Shown: positions 17,184-28,077, counted from the stretch's first letter. The stretch is 64,000 bases of DNA from Flavobacterium sp. Root420 (GCF_001427905.1 NZ_LMEF01000001.1:496394-560393); one strand, 5' to 3'. The notes: a model not told the origin generated them from the sequence alone. A program made the numbers and translations.

Positions 17184-17201
17184 TAAAAATTGACTTTTTT
17201 T

Positions 17202-19997
17202 ATGCAAATTGATCTTTCAAAACTCGACCCAAAACATAATATTATAATTAAAGGAGCGCAGGTACATAATCTAAAAAATGTAGATGTCGCTATTCCCCGA
17301 AATAAACTTGTTGTAATCACAGGTCTTTCAGGATCAGGAAAATCAAGTTTGGCATTTGATACTTTATACGCCGAAGGACAACGTCGTTATGTAGAAAGTT
17401 TATCATCATATGCACGTCAATTCCTTGGTCGTCTTGACAAACCAAAAGTAGAATACATCAAAGGTATTGCGCCTGCAATTGCTATTGAGCAAAAAGTTAA
17501 TACAACCAATGCGCGTTCGACTGTTGGAACTTCAACTGAAATCTACGATTACATCAAACTTTTATTCGCCAGAATCGGTCGTACTTTTTCGCCTATTTCG
17601 GGACAGGAAGTCAAAAAAAATACCGTTACCGATGTTGTTGCTGATGTAAAAACATTAGAATTAGACAGCAAATGGCTGCTGCTTTCTCCTATTCATTTAG
17701 AAGAAGGAAGACAACTTGAAGATAAACTAAAAGTACTTTTGCAACAAGGTTTTGCCCGTATTTTGGTTGATAACGAAATGGTTCGTTTAGATGAATTTAC
17801 ACCAACAGAAATCCACAAATTAGACAATAAAGACATTCTGTTAATTATTGACAGGATTGTTGTTAAAGAAGAAGAAGAATTCTATAATCGTTTAGCCGAT
17901 GCCGTGCAGACTGCTTTTTTTGAAGGAAAAGGGATTTGTTATTTACAGGAATTAAACTCAGATAAAAGATTTACCTATTCGAATAATTTCGAGTTGGACG
18001 GAATTACTTTCCTGGAACCCAATGTACATTTATTCAGTTTCAATAATCCCTATGGTGCGTGTCCGGTTTGCGAAGGCTACGGAAATATAATTGGTATTGA
18101 TGCCGATTTAGTGGTTCCTAATACCTCTTTATCCGTTTTTGAAAGTGCTATTTATCCCTGGAGAGGAGAAAGTATGAGCTGGTACAAAGACGAATTGGTA
18201 AAACATGCCTACAAATTCGATTTTCCTATTCATAAACCTTATTTTCAGTTAACAGAAGATCAAAAAGATTTAATCTGGAAAGGAAATCAATATTTTCAAG
18301 GGTTAAATGATTTCTTTAGGGAATTAGAAGAGAAAAATTATAAGATTCAAAACCGCGTAATGCTATCTCGTTACCGTGGAAAAACAAAATGTCATGCCTG
18401 TCGCGGAAAACGTTTACGAGAAGAAGCTTCTTATGTGAAAATTGGCGGAAAAACAGTTTCAGATTTAGTCGATCTTCCAATTAAACATTTAGTTACGTTT
18501 TTCAAAGATCTTGAATTAGACAAATACGAACAGCAAATTGCGAAACGTTTGATGGTTGAAATCAACAATCGTTTATCGTTCTTAACTGAAGTTGGTTTAG
18601 ATTATCTTACACTAAATAGAAATTCTTCGACACTTTCCGGAGGAGAATCACAACGTATTAATCTCGCCACTTCATTAGGAAGTAGTTTGGTTGGATCGAT
18701 GTATATTCTGGATGAACCAAGTATTGGACTGCATCCCAAAGATTCAGAGCGACTTATTAAGGTTTTACTCTCACTTCGCGATTTAGGAAATACTGTTATT
18801 GTAGTGGAACATGATGAAGACATCATGAAAGCTGCCGATATGATTATTGATATTGGTCCGGAAGCAGGAACTTTTGGAGGAAATTTAGTGGCGCAGGGAA
18901 CGTATGATGAAATTTTAAAATCAGAATCTTTAACGGCGAAATATCTGAATGGAGATTTGGAAATTTCTGTTCCGAAGAAAAGAAGAAAATTTAAAAATCA
19001 TATTGATATTGTTGGCGCGCGAGAAAATAACTTAAAAAATATTGATGTTACATTTCCTTTAGATGTTTTAACGGTTGTTACCGGAGTTTCAGGAAGCGGA
19101 AAAAGTACTTTAATCAAGAAAATTTTATTTCCTGCTATACAGAAAAAACTGGAAAATGCAGCCGAAAAAGCGGGTCAGTTTACCGAAATAAAAGGTTCTT
19201 TCTCTCAGATAAAACATATTGAATATGTAGATCAGAATCCGATTGGAAGAAGTTCACGATCGAATCCGGTAACATACATAAAAGCTTATGACGACATTCG
19301 TGATTTATATGCCAAAGAAAAATTATCCAAAATAAGAGGTTATCAGGCTAAACATTTTTCTTTTAATGTTGATGGAGGCCGATGCGAAACTTGTAAAGGA
19401 GAAGGCTCTATAAACGTCGAAATGGTCTTTATGGCCGATGTTTCTTTACCATGTGAAACTTGTGGAGGGAAACGTTTCAAAAAAGAAATTTTAGAAATCA
19501 ATTTTGATGAAAAAAATATCAATGATATTCTGACGATGACTATTGATGATGCGATTGCTTTTTTTGAAAAAAACAAACAAACCAAAATCACTCAAAAATT
19601 ACAGCCTTTACAAGATGTTGGTTTAGGATATGTGCAGTTGGGACAATCTTCTTCTACACTTTCTGGCGGTGAAGCGCAGCGTATTAAATTAGCTTCCTTT
19701 TTAGTAAAAGGAGCCACAAAAGATAAGGCGTTATTTGTTTTTGATGAACCAACAACTGGTTTACATTTTCACGACATTAAAAAACTATTAAAGTCATTTG
19801 ATGCCTTAATCGAAAAAGGACATTCGATAATTGTAATTGAACACAATCTTGATTTAATAAAATGTGCCGACTGGATTATTGATTTAGGCCCGGAAGGTGG
19901 AGAGAATGGTGGGCATTTACTGGCAGTAGGAACACCTGAAGATATTGTAAAAGTAAAAGAATCCGTTACAGGAGTTTATTTAAAGGATAAACTTTAA
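17202..19997 (+). CDS. uvrA: Excinuclease ABC subunit A
   Basis: The damage-recognition ATPase of nucleotide excision repair. With the start at 17202 ([10 protein letters not shown]) it is 931 residues, the normal size. It shows two ABC modules: Walker A motifs GLSGSGKSS near residue 45 and GVSGSGKST near 630, and ABC signatures [10 protein letters not shown] and [10 protein letters not shown]. Walker B regions are [11 protein letters not shown] and [11 protein letters not shown]. Zinc-binding cysteines are CPVCEGYG and CHACRGKR in the first half, and CETCKGEG and CETCGGKR in the second. uvrB and uvrC are not in the window. It is monocistronic, followed by a strong terminator. Confidence 0.97.
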   Translation: MQIDLSKLDPKHNIIIKGAQVHNLKNVDVAIPRNKLVVITGLSGSGKSSLAFDTLYAEGQRRYVESLSSYARQFLGRLDKPKVEYIKGIAPAIAIEQKVNTTNARSTVGTSTEIYDYIKLLFARIGRTFSPISGQEVKKNTVTDVVADVKTLELDSKWLLLSPIHLEEGRQLEDKLKVLLQQGFARILVDNEMVRLDEFTPTEIHKLDNKDILLIIDRIVVKEEEEFYNRLADAVQTAFFEGKGICYLQELNSDKRFTYSNNFELDGITFLEPNVHLFSFNNPYGACPVCEGYGNIIGIDADLVVPNTSLSVFESAIYPWRGESMSWYKDELVKHAYKFDFPIHKPYFQLTEDQKDLIWKGNQYFQGLNDFFRELEEKNYKIQNRVMLSRYRGKTKCHACRGKRLREEASYVKIGGKTVSDLVDLPIKHLVTFFKDLELDKYEQQIAKRLMVEINNRLSFLTEVGLDYLTLNRNSSTLSGGESQRINLATSLGSSLVGSMYILDEPSIGLHPKDSERLIKVLLSLRDLGNTVIVVEHDEDIMKAADMIIDIGPEAGTFGGNLVAQGTYDEILKSESLTAKYLNGDLEISVPKKRRKFKNHIDIVGARENNLKNIDVTFPLDVLTVVTGVSGSGKSTLIKKILFPAIQKKLENAAEKAGQFTEIKGSFSQIKHIEYVDQNPIGRSSRSNPVTYIKAYDDIRDLYAKEKLSKIRGYQAKHFSFNVDGGRCETCKGEGSINVEMVFMADVSLPCETCGGKRFKKEILEINFDEKNINDILTMTIDDAIAFFEKNKQTKITQKLQPLQDVGLGYVQLGQSSSTLSGGEAQRIKLASFLVKGATKDKALFVFDEPTTGLHFHDIKKLLKSFDALIEKGHSIIVIEHNLDLIKCADWIIDLGPEGGENGGHLLAVGTPEDIVKVKESVTGVYLKDKL

Positions 19998-20004
19998 TTA
20001 TAAA

Positions 20005-20055
20005 AAAATTCCAAATTCCAATAGCGATTATCCTATTGGAATTTGGAATTTTCCT
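20005..20055. terminator. Bidirectional terminator between uvrA and the 99-residue ORF
   Basis: AATTCCAAATTCCAATAG pairs with CTATTGGAATTTGGAATT around a short loop, 18 base pairs. A-rich sequence on the left and T-rich sequence on the right allow it to work in both directions. Confidence 0.85.
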
Positions 20056-20070
20056 TTTGCAATTTAAATG

Positions 20071-20370
20071 TTAAGCAACCAAACATCTTTCTTCAAACGG
20101 GAAACCATCTTCATCGATAGCAACCAATATTTTTTTCTCTTTAGATGCCTGTAGGGTTAGATATAACCAGGCAAATGACCACAATCCTAAGGTTAAGCAA
20201 AAAATGGTGAAATTTAAACCATGATTAACAACCTTTCCTCCTTTAGAAAGAACCGCAAAAAGCAATTTGTCATTTCTTTCTTCAAGTTTAAATCCTTTAT
20301 GAACCTTATTTGATATCATATTCGAAAATACTTGTAAACTTTGTTCTTGACTCAGTTTATTCTTTTTCAT
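20071..20370 (-). CDS. Hypothetical small membrane protein
   Basis: A 99-residue protein with a basic N-terminal half (LEERNDKLLFAVLSKGGKVV), one long hydrophobic stretch of about 22 residues (FTIFCLTLGLWSFAWLYLTL) and a short acidic C-terminal tail. No signal peptide or known domain is visible. It stands alone between uvrA and the mechanosensitive channel gene. A real gene is likely because it sits between a terminator and a clean 5' region; the function is unknown. Confidence 0.7.
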   Translation of the reverse strand: MKKNKLSQEQSLQVFSNMISNKVHKGFKLEERNDKLLFAVLSKGGKVVNHGLNFTIFCLTLGLWSFAWLYLTLQASKEKKILVAIDEDGFPFEERCLVA

Positions 20371-20608
20371 AGCCCTCCTTTTTTTTAAATTCTAAAACTC
20401 TTTAACTTTAATAATTTAAGTAGGTAATCAATTCAGATAAAAACTTTGTAATTGAATTTTTATTGCATTTATCAAGATATTCTATATCTAATCAAATAAT
20501 CTGTTGATAAAAATTCAACCTAAAATTAAATTTTATAAATTAAATTACAAAACGAATAACTGTTAAAATTTAAATTTAACATCACGATATCAATATATTA
20601 CCATTTTA

Positions 20609-22246
20609 TTAATCCTTCTTTTTAAAACTGAATGCAGGAGCTTCATAGTCAGGTTTCAAATAATTTTCAGGAATTGTTGTAGTATTTCCGTCACGTAACG
20701 CGCTATAATGTGGCGACATAATTTCAATTCCTGCAGCATTAAAAGAATCCTGAATGTTCTGATGCAGCGACGAATAAATCCTTGGCTGTTTTGTAGGTTC
20801 TTTCGTATAAACATTTATTTGATATGACACATAAAAATCATCCAAGCTTGTTTGCAGAACAAAAGGCTCTGGGGTTTTCTCTGTCATATCTGTCTTTAGA
20901 GCCGCATCAATTAATGCTTTATGAATATCCTTCCACGGTACATCATACCCAATGGTGACAGTAGTATGAATTAATAAGCCATTAGTTGTTTGTTTTGTAT
21001 TAGCCGAAAAGTTAGTTGAAGTACTAGATAAAACTGTCGCATTTGGTATTGTAATATCCTCGAATTTAGGAGTTCTAATACGGGTTACTAAAGCTGTCTT
21101 TTCGATTACTTCTCCACTTACATCACCAATTTTAATAAAATCGCCAATTTTAAACGGACGCATATATGTAATTACTAAACCCGCAACCATATTGGCAATG
21201 GCATTTGAAGAACCTAAAGAGAACAAAACACCGACAAATACAGAAACCCCTTTGAAAATTGGAGAATCTGAACCTGGCAAATACGGAAAAATAATAACCA
21301 ACATAAAAGCGTACATTAATAATCTAATAATATTAAATGTCGGCATTGCCCAATCATTATAAAATCCATCAATTTTTATGTTTTCTTTTTTTATCTCATC
21401 AAAGAAGAACTTGATAATTTTTATACTATATCTAAAAATGACAATGATGACAATAATCGTTATCAAACTTGGCAAAAAGTCTACAAAACCCATGATTGCC
21501 AATTTTGCAGGAGTTAAAATCCAACGTAATAAAGTCGTTGTATACGCTTCTGTAGCTGGAAATATGCTAAATAAAACTGGTAATGAAAGATAAACAATAA
21601 AAATAAGGGTGATGATTTTAATAAAACCAAATAATCGCATCAATACAAACTGCTGCTTATGAGGCGATAAAATATTGATATTATTGTAATTGAAACCTTT
21701 GAAATACCTGTCGCTGTTTTTTAAGATTCGGAATCTTATCCAGTTAAAGATTTTACCGACAAAATATAAAACCAAACCGATTATTAAAATTAATAAGGCA
21801 GTATAGCCAAAGCGTTTTGGCAACTGCGAATAATTTTCATTTTGGTAAACAACAGCATTTTTTATTAAAGTTAAATTTCGCTTTGCAATAAAAGCAGCGG
21901 TTTCATTTTCGACTTTGGCATCAATATCCAAAACAGACATTATAATCAAATCACCTTTATAAGTGATATCCTGAGAAATATCTGAAGGGACAACCACAAT
22001 CGAATCGCTTTCAAAAAAAGAATCATGATAAAGTTTCCTGATTTTTTCAGTAATAGCGTTAGCTCTGCTTTCTGCAGAAAAAGATCCTACTTTATTATAG
22101 ACGTAAAAAAGGGTGTCTTTAAAAGGAACAATCGGGTATCCTTTTAATTTTGGCTGAGAAATAGTTAAAGTATCTTTTTGAGCGGAGACTATTGAAGAAA
22201 ACAAAACAACAAACAACAGTAAAAAGTAAGGTAATTTCTTTTTCAT
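20609..22246 (-). CDS. MscS-family mechanosensitive ion channel
   Basis: A 545-residue protein with a signal peptide (FLLLFVVLFSSIVSAQ) and a periplasmic N-terminal domain (about 24-145). Several membrane helices follow between about 148 and 355. The MscS pore and beta domain come next, with GVSVFVGVLFSLGSSNAIAN, then VAGLVITYMRPFKIGDFIKI and GDVSGEVIEKTALVTRIRT. A cytoplasmic alpha/beta domain ends the protein. Such channels release solutes on hypo-osmotic shock. The protein is longer than E. coli MscS because of the periplasmic domain. It seems to be a single-gene transcript. Confidence 0.93.
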   Translation of the reverse strand: MKKKLPYFLLLFVVLFSSIVSAQKDTLTISQPKLKGYPIVPFKDTLFYVYNKVGSFSAESRANAITEKIRKLYHDSFFESDSIVVVPSDISQDITYKGDLIIMSVLDIDAKVENETAAFIAKRNLTLIKNAVVYQNENYSQLPKRFGYTALLILIIGLVLYFVGKIFNWIRFRILKNSDRYFKGFNYNNINILSPHKQQFVLMRLFGFIKIITLIFIVYLSLPVLFSIFPATEAYTTTLLRWILTPAKLAIMGFVDFLPSLITIIVIIVIFRYSIKIIKFFFDEIKKENIKIDGFYNDWAMPTFNIIRLLMYAFMLVIIFPYLPGSDSPIFKGVSVFVGVLFSLGSSNAIANMVAGLVITYMRPFKIGDFIKIGDVSGEVIEKTALVTRIRTPKFEDITIPNATVLSSTSTNFSANTKQTTNGLLIHTTVTIGYDVPWKDIHKALIDAALKTDMTEKTPEPFVLQTSLDDFYVSYQINVYTKEPTKQPRIYSSLHQNIQDSFNAAGIEIMSPHYSALRDGNTTTIPENYLKPDYEAPAFSFKKKD

Positions 22247-22341
22247 ATTCTGCTAGAAATAAATTAGTTATCCTTCTAACAAATATAAAAACAAAATAGC
22301 TTAAAAATTACATAACTGTCTGTTTTCTCAATAAAATCGTA

Positions 22342-23811
22342 TTAAATTTTAATACCTACCTTTTTCAAAAGACCATCAATTACCTTATTAATGTCTGGTG
22401 AAATATTGAATTTATAATTCAGGTAGACATATAAAATCGTTACCAGAATTGATTTCAAAGCAATACTAATTAATTGATAAAAAGGAAATTCCCAAAAGTA
22501 AAACACAAGAAACAAAGCAAATGTGAGCAACATGGAATAGACTGTTTCTTTTGTAAATGGATATAAATGAAGTTTTTTAACAACAAATAGCAATTTTGCT
22601 ATACTATATAAGGTAATAGATAATAAAGTAGCAAACGCAGAACCAAAAATTCCAAAAATCGGAATAAAAATCATGTTCAGAACAATGGTCAAAAACACCA
22701 ATAAAAGTCCTAAATACAACACCATTCTATAATATTTTGTATTAAAGATAATAGCATTATTATTCCCTAAAATCAAATCAAAATATTTAGATAAACCGAT
22801 CATAAATACAACGGCTATTCCTCCGCTATATTCTTTGGGAACCAATTCATACAATTGACTGATATTGACAAAAATACAAAGCATTACAAACCCGCCAACC
22901 ATTTGAAGATTAATAGATGTTTTTTTGTATAATAAATTCAATTCATCATGTTTGTTTTCATGCATCAATTTTGCTGTAATTGGATATACAATCTGATGCA
23001 TGGCGCGGCTCGGAACAGAAATTACCAAAGCGATATAAGTTGCCACCGAATAATAGGCAATATTTTCGATCTTCATATATTGGTTCAGCATCAATTTGTC
23101 ACCATCTAAAAGCAAATTGGCAACACTTCCTGAAAGAATAATGAAGAAAGTATATTCCATTACATCTTTTACATTCTTAGGAATATTGATTTGAAATTTA
23201 GGCTTTTTAACATAAAAAGCATAAAACATAGTTACTATAAAAGCTATGAAATATATTCCTGCTGTTACATAAACGAATTGAACTAAAGTTATCCAATGAA
23301 GATATAAACCTATCAAAGCAACTGTTGAGAATAATCTTAATCCAACTTCTTTAATAAAATTTCCAAAAACCGAATGCATATGTACTCTAGCCCAAGCATA
23401 AAATATCTCAAAATAGGCCATACAAATCCCTATAAAGGGAATCAGAAGCATAAACTCCTTTACAACAGGATTTTCTTTAGAAACAAAAGCCGTAATATCA
23501 TCAAAGAAAAAGATTCCAATAATTCCTAAAGGAATACACATCAATACAGGAAATAAGGCTGTAAACGATAAAAACTCTTCTCTTTCTTCCTCTGTTTTAT
23601 ATTGGGAATAAAATTTAACCAGGGTATTTTGCATTCCAATAGCAAACAAAGGCATGATAACATTTGCTGCTGACAATATATAATTTGTTAACGCGTAGTA
23701 AGTTGCACCTAAAAAAACCGGATATAAATAAAGTGTGTTAATGGCTCCAATAGCGAAACCTATATAAGTAATAATAGTATTTTTGAAAGACTGATTTAAA
23801 ACAATACCCAT
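22342..23811 (-). CDS. Polysaccharide flippase (Wzx/MATE-like, MVF superfamily)
   Basis: A 489-residue integral membrane protein with about 12-14 predicted helices spread over its length. It shows the weak pattern of polysaccharide biosynthesis flippases (IGFAIGAINTLYLYPVFLGA near the start). The family moves undecaprenyl-linked glycans across the inner membrane. It lies 42 bases after the glycosyltransferase gene on the same strand, so a joint role in surface glycan assembly is likely. The substrate cannot be told. Confidence 0.88.
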   Translation of the reverse strand: MGIVLNQSFKNTIITYIGFAIGAINTLYLYPVFLGATYYALTNYILSAANVIMPLFAIGMQNTLVKFYSQYKTEEEREEFLSFTALFPVLMCIPLGIIGIFFFDDITAFVSKENPVVKEFMLLIPFIGICMAYFEIFYAWARVHMHSVFGNFIKEVGLRLFSTVALIGLYLHWITLVQFVYVTAGIYFIAFIVTMFYAFYVKKPKFQINIPKNVKDVMEYTFFIILSGSVANLLLDGDKLMLNQYMKIENIAYYSVATYIALVISVPSRAMHQIVYPITAKLMHENKHDELNLLYKKTSINLQMVGGFVMLCIFVNISQLYELVPKEYSGGIAVVFMIGLSKYFDLILGNNNAIIFNTKYYRMVLYLGLLLVFLTIVLNMIFIPIFGIFGSAFATLLSITLYSIAKLLFVVKKLHLYPFTKETVYSMLLTFALFLVFYFWEFPFYQLISIALKSILVTILYVYLNYKFNISPDINKVIDGLLKKVGIKI

Positions 23812-23853
23812 GTTTGAGTTTAGATTGTAGAGTTTAGATTTTAGATTTTTGCA

Positions 23854-25140
23854 CTATCCTTTAATCAATTGTGCTAATTGTTTGGTTAGGTTTTTTCTTG
23901 AATATTGTTGTAAACCAACGCCATTAGCTTGTAATTTTCCTTCCAAAAATTGATTATAAAAGTCCAAAATTACACTTTTTAATTTCGCTTTTTCAGAATA
24001 ATCAAAAAATACTCCTGTATTGGTTTCTTTTATAATGTCGGCAAAATCAGACCCTTGAGGTCCAATGGCAATTATTGGTCGATTAGACACCATATATTCA
24101 AACAATTTCCCCGGAATAATACTTTTAGTATCTTCAGAATTAATTTCGATTAGAAGTAAAACTTGTGACTTTTTTTGATGCGCAATTGCCTCATGGTGTG
24201 AAACGTAACCCAAAAGATTTAAATAGGAATTCAGATCAAAGTCCTGAATAGAATCAAGCACTTCCTGACTTACGGCACCAATTAATTTAATTTCTAAATG
24301 CAATTTAAAATCTGGGATTTCCTGAAGTAGTTCTATCAGACATTCCCATAAAAACTTTGGATTTCTATCTGATAAAAAAGAACCGATATGCGCCAAAGTA
24401 AATTTAGAATCTAAAATTTGCTTTTCTACATTTTCGATATCATAGCCATTTGTAATTACTGAGATTGGTTTATTAGTAATAGCTTGAAATTCGGTTTTAG
24501 TTGTTTTACTGGTTACAATAATGGTATCAGCACTATTTAGAACTTTGTGCTCTAAACTTTTATGTTTTTTAGCAGCGTAAGCAGACAAACGCAATGCTTT
24601 ATGATATCCAATTGTTGTCCATGGATCGCGAAAATCAGCAAACCACTTAACGTTTAGTTTTTCTTTTAATTCTAATCCAATTAAGTGCAAACTGTGCGGC
24701 GGACCAGAAGTTACAATGGTATTGATATTGTTTTCTTTAATATATTTTTCAAGATAAGCAACTGAAGGCTTTACCCAAAATACACGTGCATCCGGAATAA
24801 AAAGATTTCCACGTACCCAAAGAAAAGTTTTATCTAAAAAAGTTTGTTTTTTCTTTTGAGGAAAAATTCCAGAACTGATTTTCTTGGTTTTCTTTTTTGA
24901 AAAAACAGAAGCCAATTGGTACGGTTCCCATATTTTATTTTTAAGAACAACTGCTTTATCAGATATTTGACTGACCAGACCTTCGTCAGTTATTGGATAA
25001 GTTGGGTTTTCCGGAACATAAACAATGGGCTGAATATCAAATTCAGGCAAATACTTTACAAATTTCAACCAACGTTGTACGCCGGGTCCTCCAGCGGGTG
25101 GGAAATAATACGTAATGATTAAAAGCTTTTTTGGTTCCAT
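23854..25140 (-). CDS. Glycosyltransferase, GT4-like (GT-B fold)
   Basis: A 428-residue cytoplasmic or membrane-associated enzyme. The N-terminus (LIITYYFPPAGGPGVQRWLK) is typical of GT4-like donors with a glycine-rich loop. The middle has VTSGPPHSLHLIGLEL and WFADFRDPW. The C-terminal domain has IPGKLFEYMVSNRPIIAIGP, which includes the EYM-type glutamate that binds the nucleotide sugar. It is transcribed with the flippase downstream and lies 59 bases after the YfhO-like gene. Confidence 0.9.
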   Translation of the reverse strand: MEPKKLLIITYYFPPAGGPGVQRWLKFVKYLPEFDIQPIVYVPENPTYPITDEGLVSQISDKAVVLKNKIWEPYQLASVFSKKKTKKISSGIFPQKKKQTFLDKTFLWVRGNLFIPDARVFWVKPSVAYLEKYIKENNINTIVTSGPPHSLHLIGLELKEKLNVKWFADFRDPWTTIGYHKALRLSAYAAKKHKSLEHKVLNSADTIIVTSKTTKTEFQAITNKPISVITNGYDIENVEKQILDSKFTLAHIGSFLSDRNPKFLWECLIELLQEIPDFKLHLEIKLIGAVSQEVLDSIQDFDLNSYLNLLGYVSHHEAIAHQKKSQVLLLIEINSEDTKSIIPGKLFEYMVSNRPIIAIGPQGSDFADIIKETNTGVFFDYSEKAKLKSVILDFYNQFLEGKLQANGVGLQQYSRKNLTKQLAQLIKG

Positions 25141-25144
25141 TATA

Positions 25145-25262
25145 TTGAATCGGTTTCACAGAGACTCACAAAGTTCTCGCAAAGTTTCGCAAAGATTATT
25201 TAAAGTTTCTTTTGAGTATCTCCGTGATTTCTTTGTGAATCTTTGCGAAAGAATTTTTCAAA
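25145..25262. repeat. Imperfect inverted repeat overlapping the end of the yfhO-like gene
   Basis: TTTCACAGAGACTCACAAAG on the left is mirrored by CTTTGTGAATCTTTGCGAAA on the right. The right half lies inside the coding sequence and contains the stop codon at 25200-25202. Confidence 0.6.
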
Positions 25263-27662
25263 ATAAATCCCACCAATCAAAAGCAGTAACATTCCGATTG
25301 AACTTGCCAATGTAATTGTACCTCCCGTTTTTACAATCTGAGGTTCAAATTTAAATTCGATAGTGTGTTTTCCACCTGGAACTTCCATTGCTCTTAAAAC
25401 ATAATCCACAGGGAAATGGTCGGTCAGTTTACCATCAACATATGCATTCCAGCCATTTTTATAATACATTTCAGAGAAAACAGCTAAACCATCTTTTCCG
25501 TTTTCTGACTGATATTTAATGTAGTTTGGTTTATATTCTATCACTTTTATTGTTCCGGTTGTATCCCATTGTTTTTTTGCTCGGGCATTTTCAAATTTAT
25601 TTTCATAATCATGAACATTAAAAACGGCCACCTTTTTAGTATCAATGTTATTCAAAGCTTTCATGACACTGTCAGGATTGTTTACTAATTTGACTGAGCT
25701 TACAAACCAGGCATTTCCATTTGCTTCAGGATTAGGAATAGGGAATTCTTTTCCTTCCTTATCTGTTTGAATAATGTATTTCACATTTAACATGTTCAAT
25801 ACCTCAATATTACTTTTTGCTATTTGATAATCAAACAATTGCTGCATTCTTCTTGGGCGTACAGCGCTATAGCCACCAATGGTTTTATGAAAATAAGAAG
25901 ATCTTCCCTGTAACTGTCCCTGTACATCAAAAACACGATAGATTGATTTATCTTCTAAAATCTTAGTGTCAATTGGAGTTTCCTGAAAAGGGGCGGCAAT
26001 TTGTACCGGACTTACAAAATCTTTAGCAGAAACATATCTTTTATCAACAAAAAACAAATCGAAAATCATTAAGACACCGACAATTATTAAAGTTGTATTC
26101 TGAGCTAATTTATTCTTGATAAACAGCCATAAAATTCCAAAAGTAATAACTATAAAGAATCCTGAACGCAATAAATCTGCAGAATACAAACTCATTCTAT
26201 CTTCTTTTAATGCATCAACAAAAGCAGGACCATAACTTTGAAGATAAGCATTATCACTCATTCCTGTAAAATGGAACATCCCTTTGGCAATAACCAAAAT
26301 TAATAAAACTCCAAGTCCAAAAACTCCGGTCTGAATTAAGGCTTTTTGCTGTAGTTTTGGCTCGTCTTTAGCCTTAAAAAAGGATTGTAATCCCATTACG
26401 GCAAGTACAGGAATACATAATTCTAAGATGACCTGAATAGAGGATACTGCCCTGAACTTATCATACATCGGGACGTACTCAATAAAAAAGTTAGTCAGCA
26501 ATGAGAAATTTTTCCCCCAGGAAAGCATCAATGTAAATAAAGCTCCTGTAAGAAATACATACTTTATTTTTCTTTCATCAATAAACAGAGCCAGGACTGC
26601 CAAAAAGAAAACTACAACTCCTATGTAGGCTGGTGCAGAAACAATTGGCTGATCACCCCAATACGTAGGCATTCCGGAAACAAAATCCTGTGCCTGTTCT
26701 GAGGGAACTCCCTGCTCGATCATAAACGAGTACATACGGCTGTCTGTACCTACATTTTCATGGCTAGAACCTCCAAAAATTCGTGGAGCAATTAAATTTA
26801 AACTTTCTGCAATACCATAACTATATTCTGTGATATAGTCCGTTGTCATTGAAGCAGTTGTTTCATTTTTAGATCCGTCAGGATTAAAAGTCAATTCGCT
26901 TTTATCTCGAATACTGTATTTTGCATATTCGCTGGTTGCTAATAAATTTCCGGCATTGGCACCAATTGCAAAAATTCCGGCCACAGCCAACACTCCAATA
27001 GCTTTTAAAAGCCCTTTATACTCCTTTTCCTTAATAAATTGAAAAGCAAAATATCCGGAAAGAATCAGCAGGAAAATCAAAAGATAGTAGGTCATTTGAA
27101 AGTGGTTCGCGTTAACTTCCAACGCAACTGCAAACATGGTGAGCAAGCCTCCCCAAATATATTTTTTCTGAAATACCAGTATAAAACCCGCTATCACAAG
27201 TGGCATATAAGCAATTGCGTGCGCTTTTGCATTATGACCAACTCCCAGAATAATAATTAAATAAGTAGAAAAACCGAACGCAATCGCGCCGATAAATGCT
27301 TTTAATGGATCCGTTTTTAAAACCAACAACAAACCATAAAAACCTAAGAAGTAAAGAAAAAGATAATCAGAAGGACGAGGTAAAAAACGTAAAACATCAT
27401 CTAATTTACCCACAAAATCATTAGGATAATTAGCTCCTAACTGATAAGTTGGCATTCCTCCAAAAGCAGAATTGGTCCAATAAGGTTCTGTATGTTCAGC
27501 GGCTCTAAAGTCATTTTGCTCTTTTGCCATTCCGGTATATTGTGCAATATCCGATTGGAAAATTTGTTTTCCTTGTAAAACTGGATAAAAATAAACTAAC
27601 GAAACGAGAATAAAGCCCAATATAACAAGGGCGTGCGGATAGAACTTATTTACTATTTTCAA
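25200..27662 (-). CDS. YfhO-family multi-spanning membrane protein
   Basis: An 820-residue protein with about 12-13 membrane helices and large extracytoplasmic loops. The N-terminus has the pattern of membrane glycosyltransferases and YfhO proteins (GKQIFQSDIAQYTGMAKEQN, with the acidic pair typical of GT-C folds, and EPYWTNSAFGGMPTYQLG). The C-terminal soluble part (MYYKNGWNAYVDGKLTDHFP) is the most conserved YfhO segment. YfhO proteins are linked to glycosylation of lipoteichoic acid or surface glycans; here the partners are the GT4 enzyme and flippase downstream. The last 15 residues are encoded by a dispersed repeat, so the natural end was probably altered. Confidence 0.9.
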   Translation of the reverse strand: MKIVNKFYPHALVILGFILVSLVYFYPVLQGKQIFQSDIAQYTGMAKEQNDFRAAEHTEPYWTNSAFGGMPTYQLGANYPNDFVGKLDDVLRFLPRPSDYLFLYFLGFYGLLLVLKTDPLKAFIGAIAFGFSTYLIIILGVGHNAKAHAIAYMPLVIAGFILVFQKKYIWGGLLTMFAVALEVNANHFQMTYYLLIFLLILSGYFAFQFIKEKEYKGLLKAIGVLAVAGIFAIGANAGNLLATSEYAKYSIRDKSELTFNPDGSKNETTASMTTDYITEYSYGIAESLNLIAPRIFGGSSHENVGTDSRMYSFMIEQGVPSEQAQDFVSGMPTYWGDQPIVSAPAYIGVVVFFLAVLALFIDERKIKYVFLTGALFTLMLSWGKNFSLLTNFFIEYVPMYDKFRAVSSIQVILELCIPVLAVMGLQSFFKAKDEPKLQQKALIQTGVFGLGVLLILVIAKGMFHFTGMSDNAYLQSYGPAFVDALKEDRMSLYSADLLRSGFFIVITFGILWLFIKNKLAQNTTLIIVGVLMIFDLFFVDKRYVSAKDFVSPVQIAAPFQETPIDTKILEDKSIYRVFDVQGQLQGRSSYFHKTIGGYSAVRPRRMQQLFDYQIAKSNIEVLNMLNVKYIIQTDKEGKEFPIPNPEANGNAWFVSSVKLVNNPDSVMKALNNIDTKKVAVFNVHDYENKFENARAKKQWDTTGTIKVIEYKPNYIKYQSENGKDGLAVFSEMYYKNGWNAYVDGKLTDHFPVDYVLRAMEVPGGKHTIEFKFEPQIVKTGGTITLASSIGMLLLLIGGIYFEKFFRKDSQRNHGDTQKKL

Positions 27663-27712
27663 TTTAGGTTGGTTTGGGTTAAATGATGAATCCTATTAAT
27701 CAGGACACAAAC

Positions 27713-27997
27713 TTAATCTATTTCTTCGTAATCAACATAATCGCCAACCTTTTTGGTTTCGCGAGGATTTTTTGCATTCGCCGTGTTGATGATTATCTCA
27801 TCATTATTAGTATGCGTTTTTTGCCATGAGTTATCCTGGCTATATTGTTGCTGTCTCTGAAAATTTTCACCTGCTTTTTCAACCGCTTTTTTCACCAATA
27901 CTGGCAAAAAGATTTTGGCTAAAAATTTGAAAATATAATAAAACGCAATGATCCACATTATCGTTTTAAACAAATTTGTAAAAGATGCTTCTTGCAT
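27713..27997 (-). CDS. DUF4834-type small membrane protein
   Basis: A 94-residue protein with one N-terminal membrane segment (TIMWIIAFYYIFKFLAKIFL, then PVLV) and a polar, glutamine-rich tail ending in GDYVDYEEID. The arrangement matches the DUF4834 family that is common in flavobacteria and has no known function. It lies 50 bases upstream of the YfhO-like gene on the same strand and may be co-transcribed with it. Confidence 0.82.
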   Translation of the reverse strand: MQEASFTNLFKTIMWIIAFYYIFKFLAKIFLPVLVKKAVEKAGENFQRQQQYSQDNSWQKTHTNNDEIIINTANAKNPRETKKVGDYVDYEEID

Positions 27998-28077
27998 AAT
28001 TGTATAATTTTTGTCAAAATTAATAAATCCGTTGTTTAAAATTAAAATATCAATCTTAAATAAATAATAAAATATAG

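Larger units (their letters stand above)
16730..17201. other. Divergent intergenic region, 472 bp, with repeats
   Basis: From left to right: the perfect inverted repeat TTGTATT-GAA-AATACAA at 16780-16796 (possible operator of the regulator gene), a plus-strand TAAATTTG box at 16824-16831, the REP-like element at 16849-16962, a second repeat family rich in GCAGATTT/AAATCTGC at 16990-17075, and the uvrA promoter box. No ORF is seen. Confidence 0.7.

Noticed and set aside
17190..17201. Upstream ATG as uvrA start
   Set aside because: The promoter box at 17176-17183 would place the transcript start at or after this ATG, and UvrA homology begins after the second ATG.
20371..20608. Possible RNA gene in the A/T-rich gap upstream of the 99-residue ORF
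   Set aside because: No stable hairpin, promoter pair or conserved-looking segment could be found by eye.
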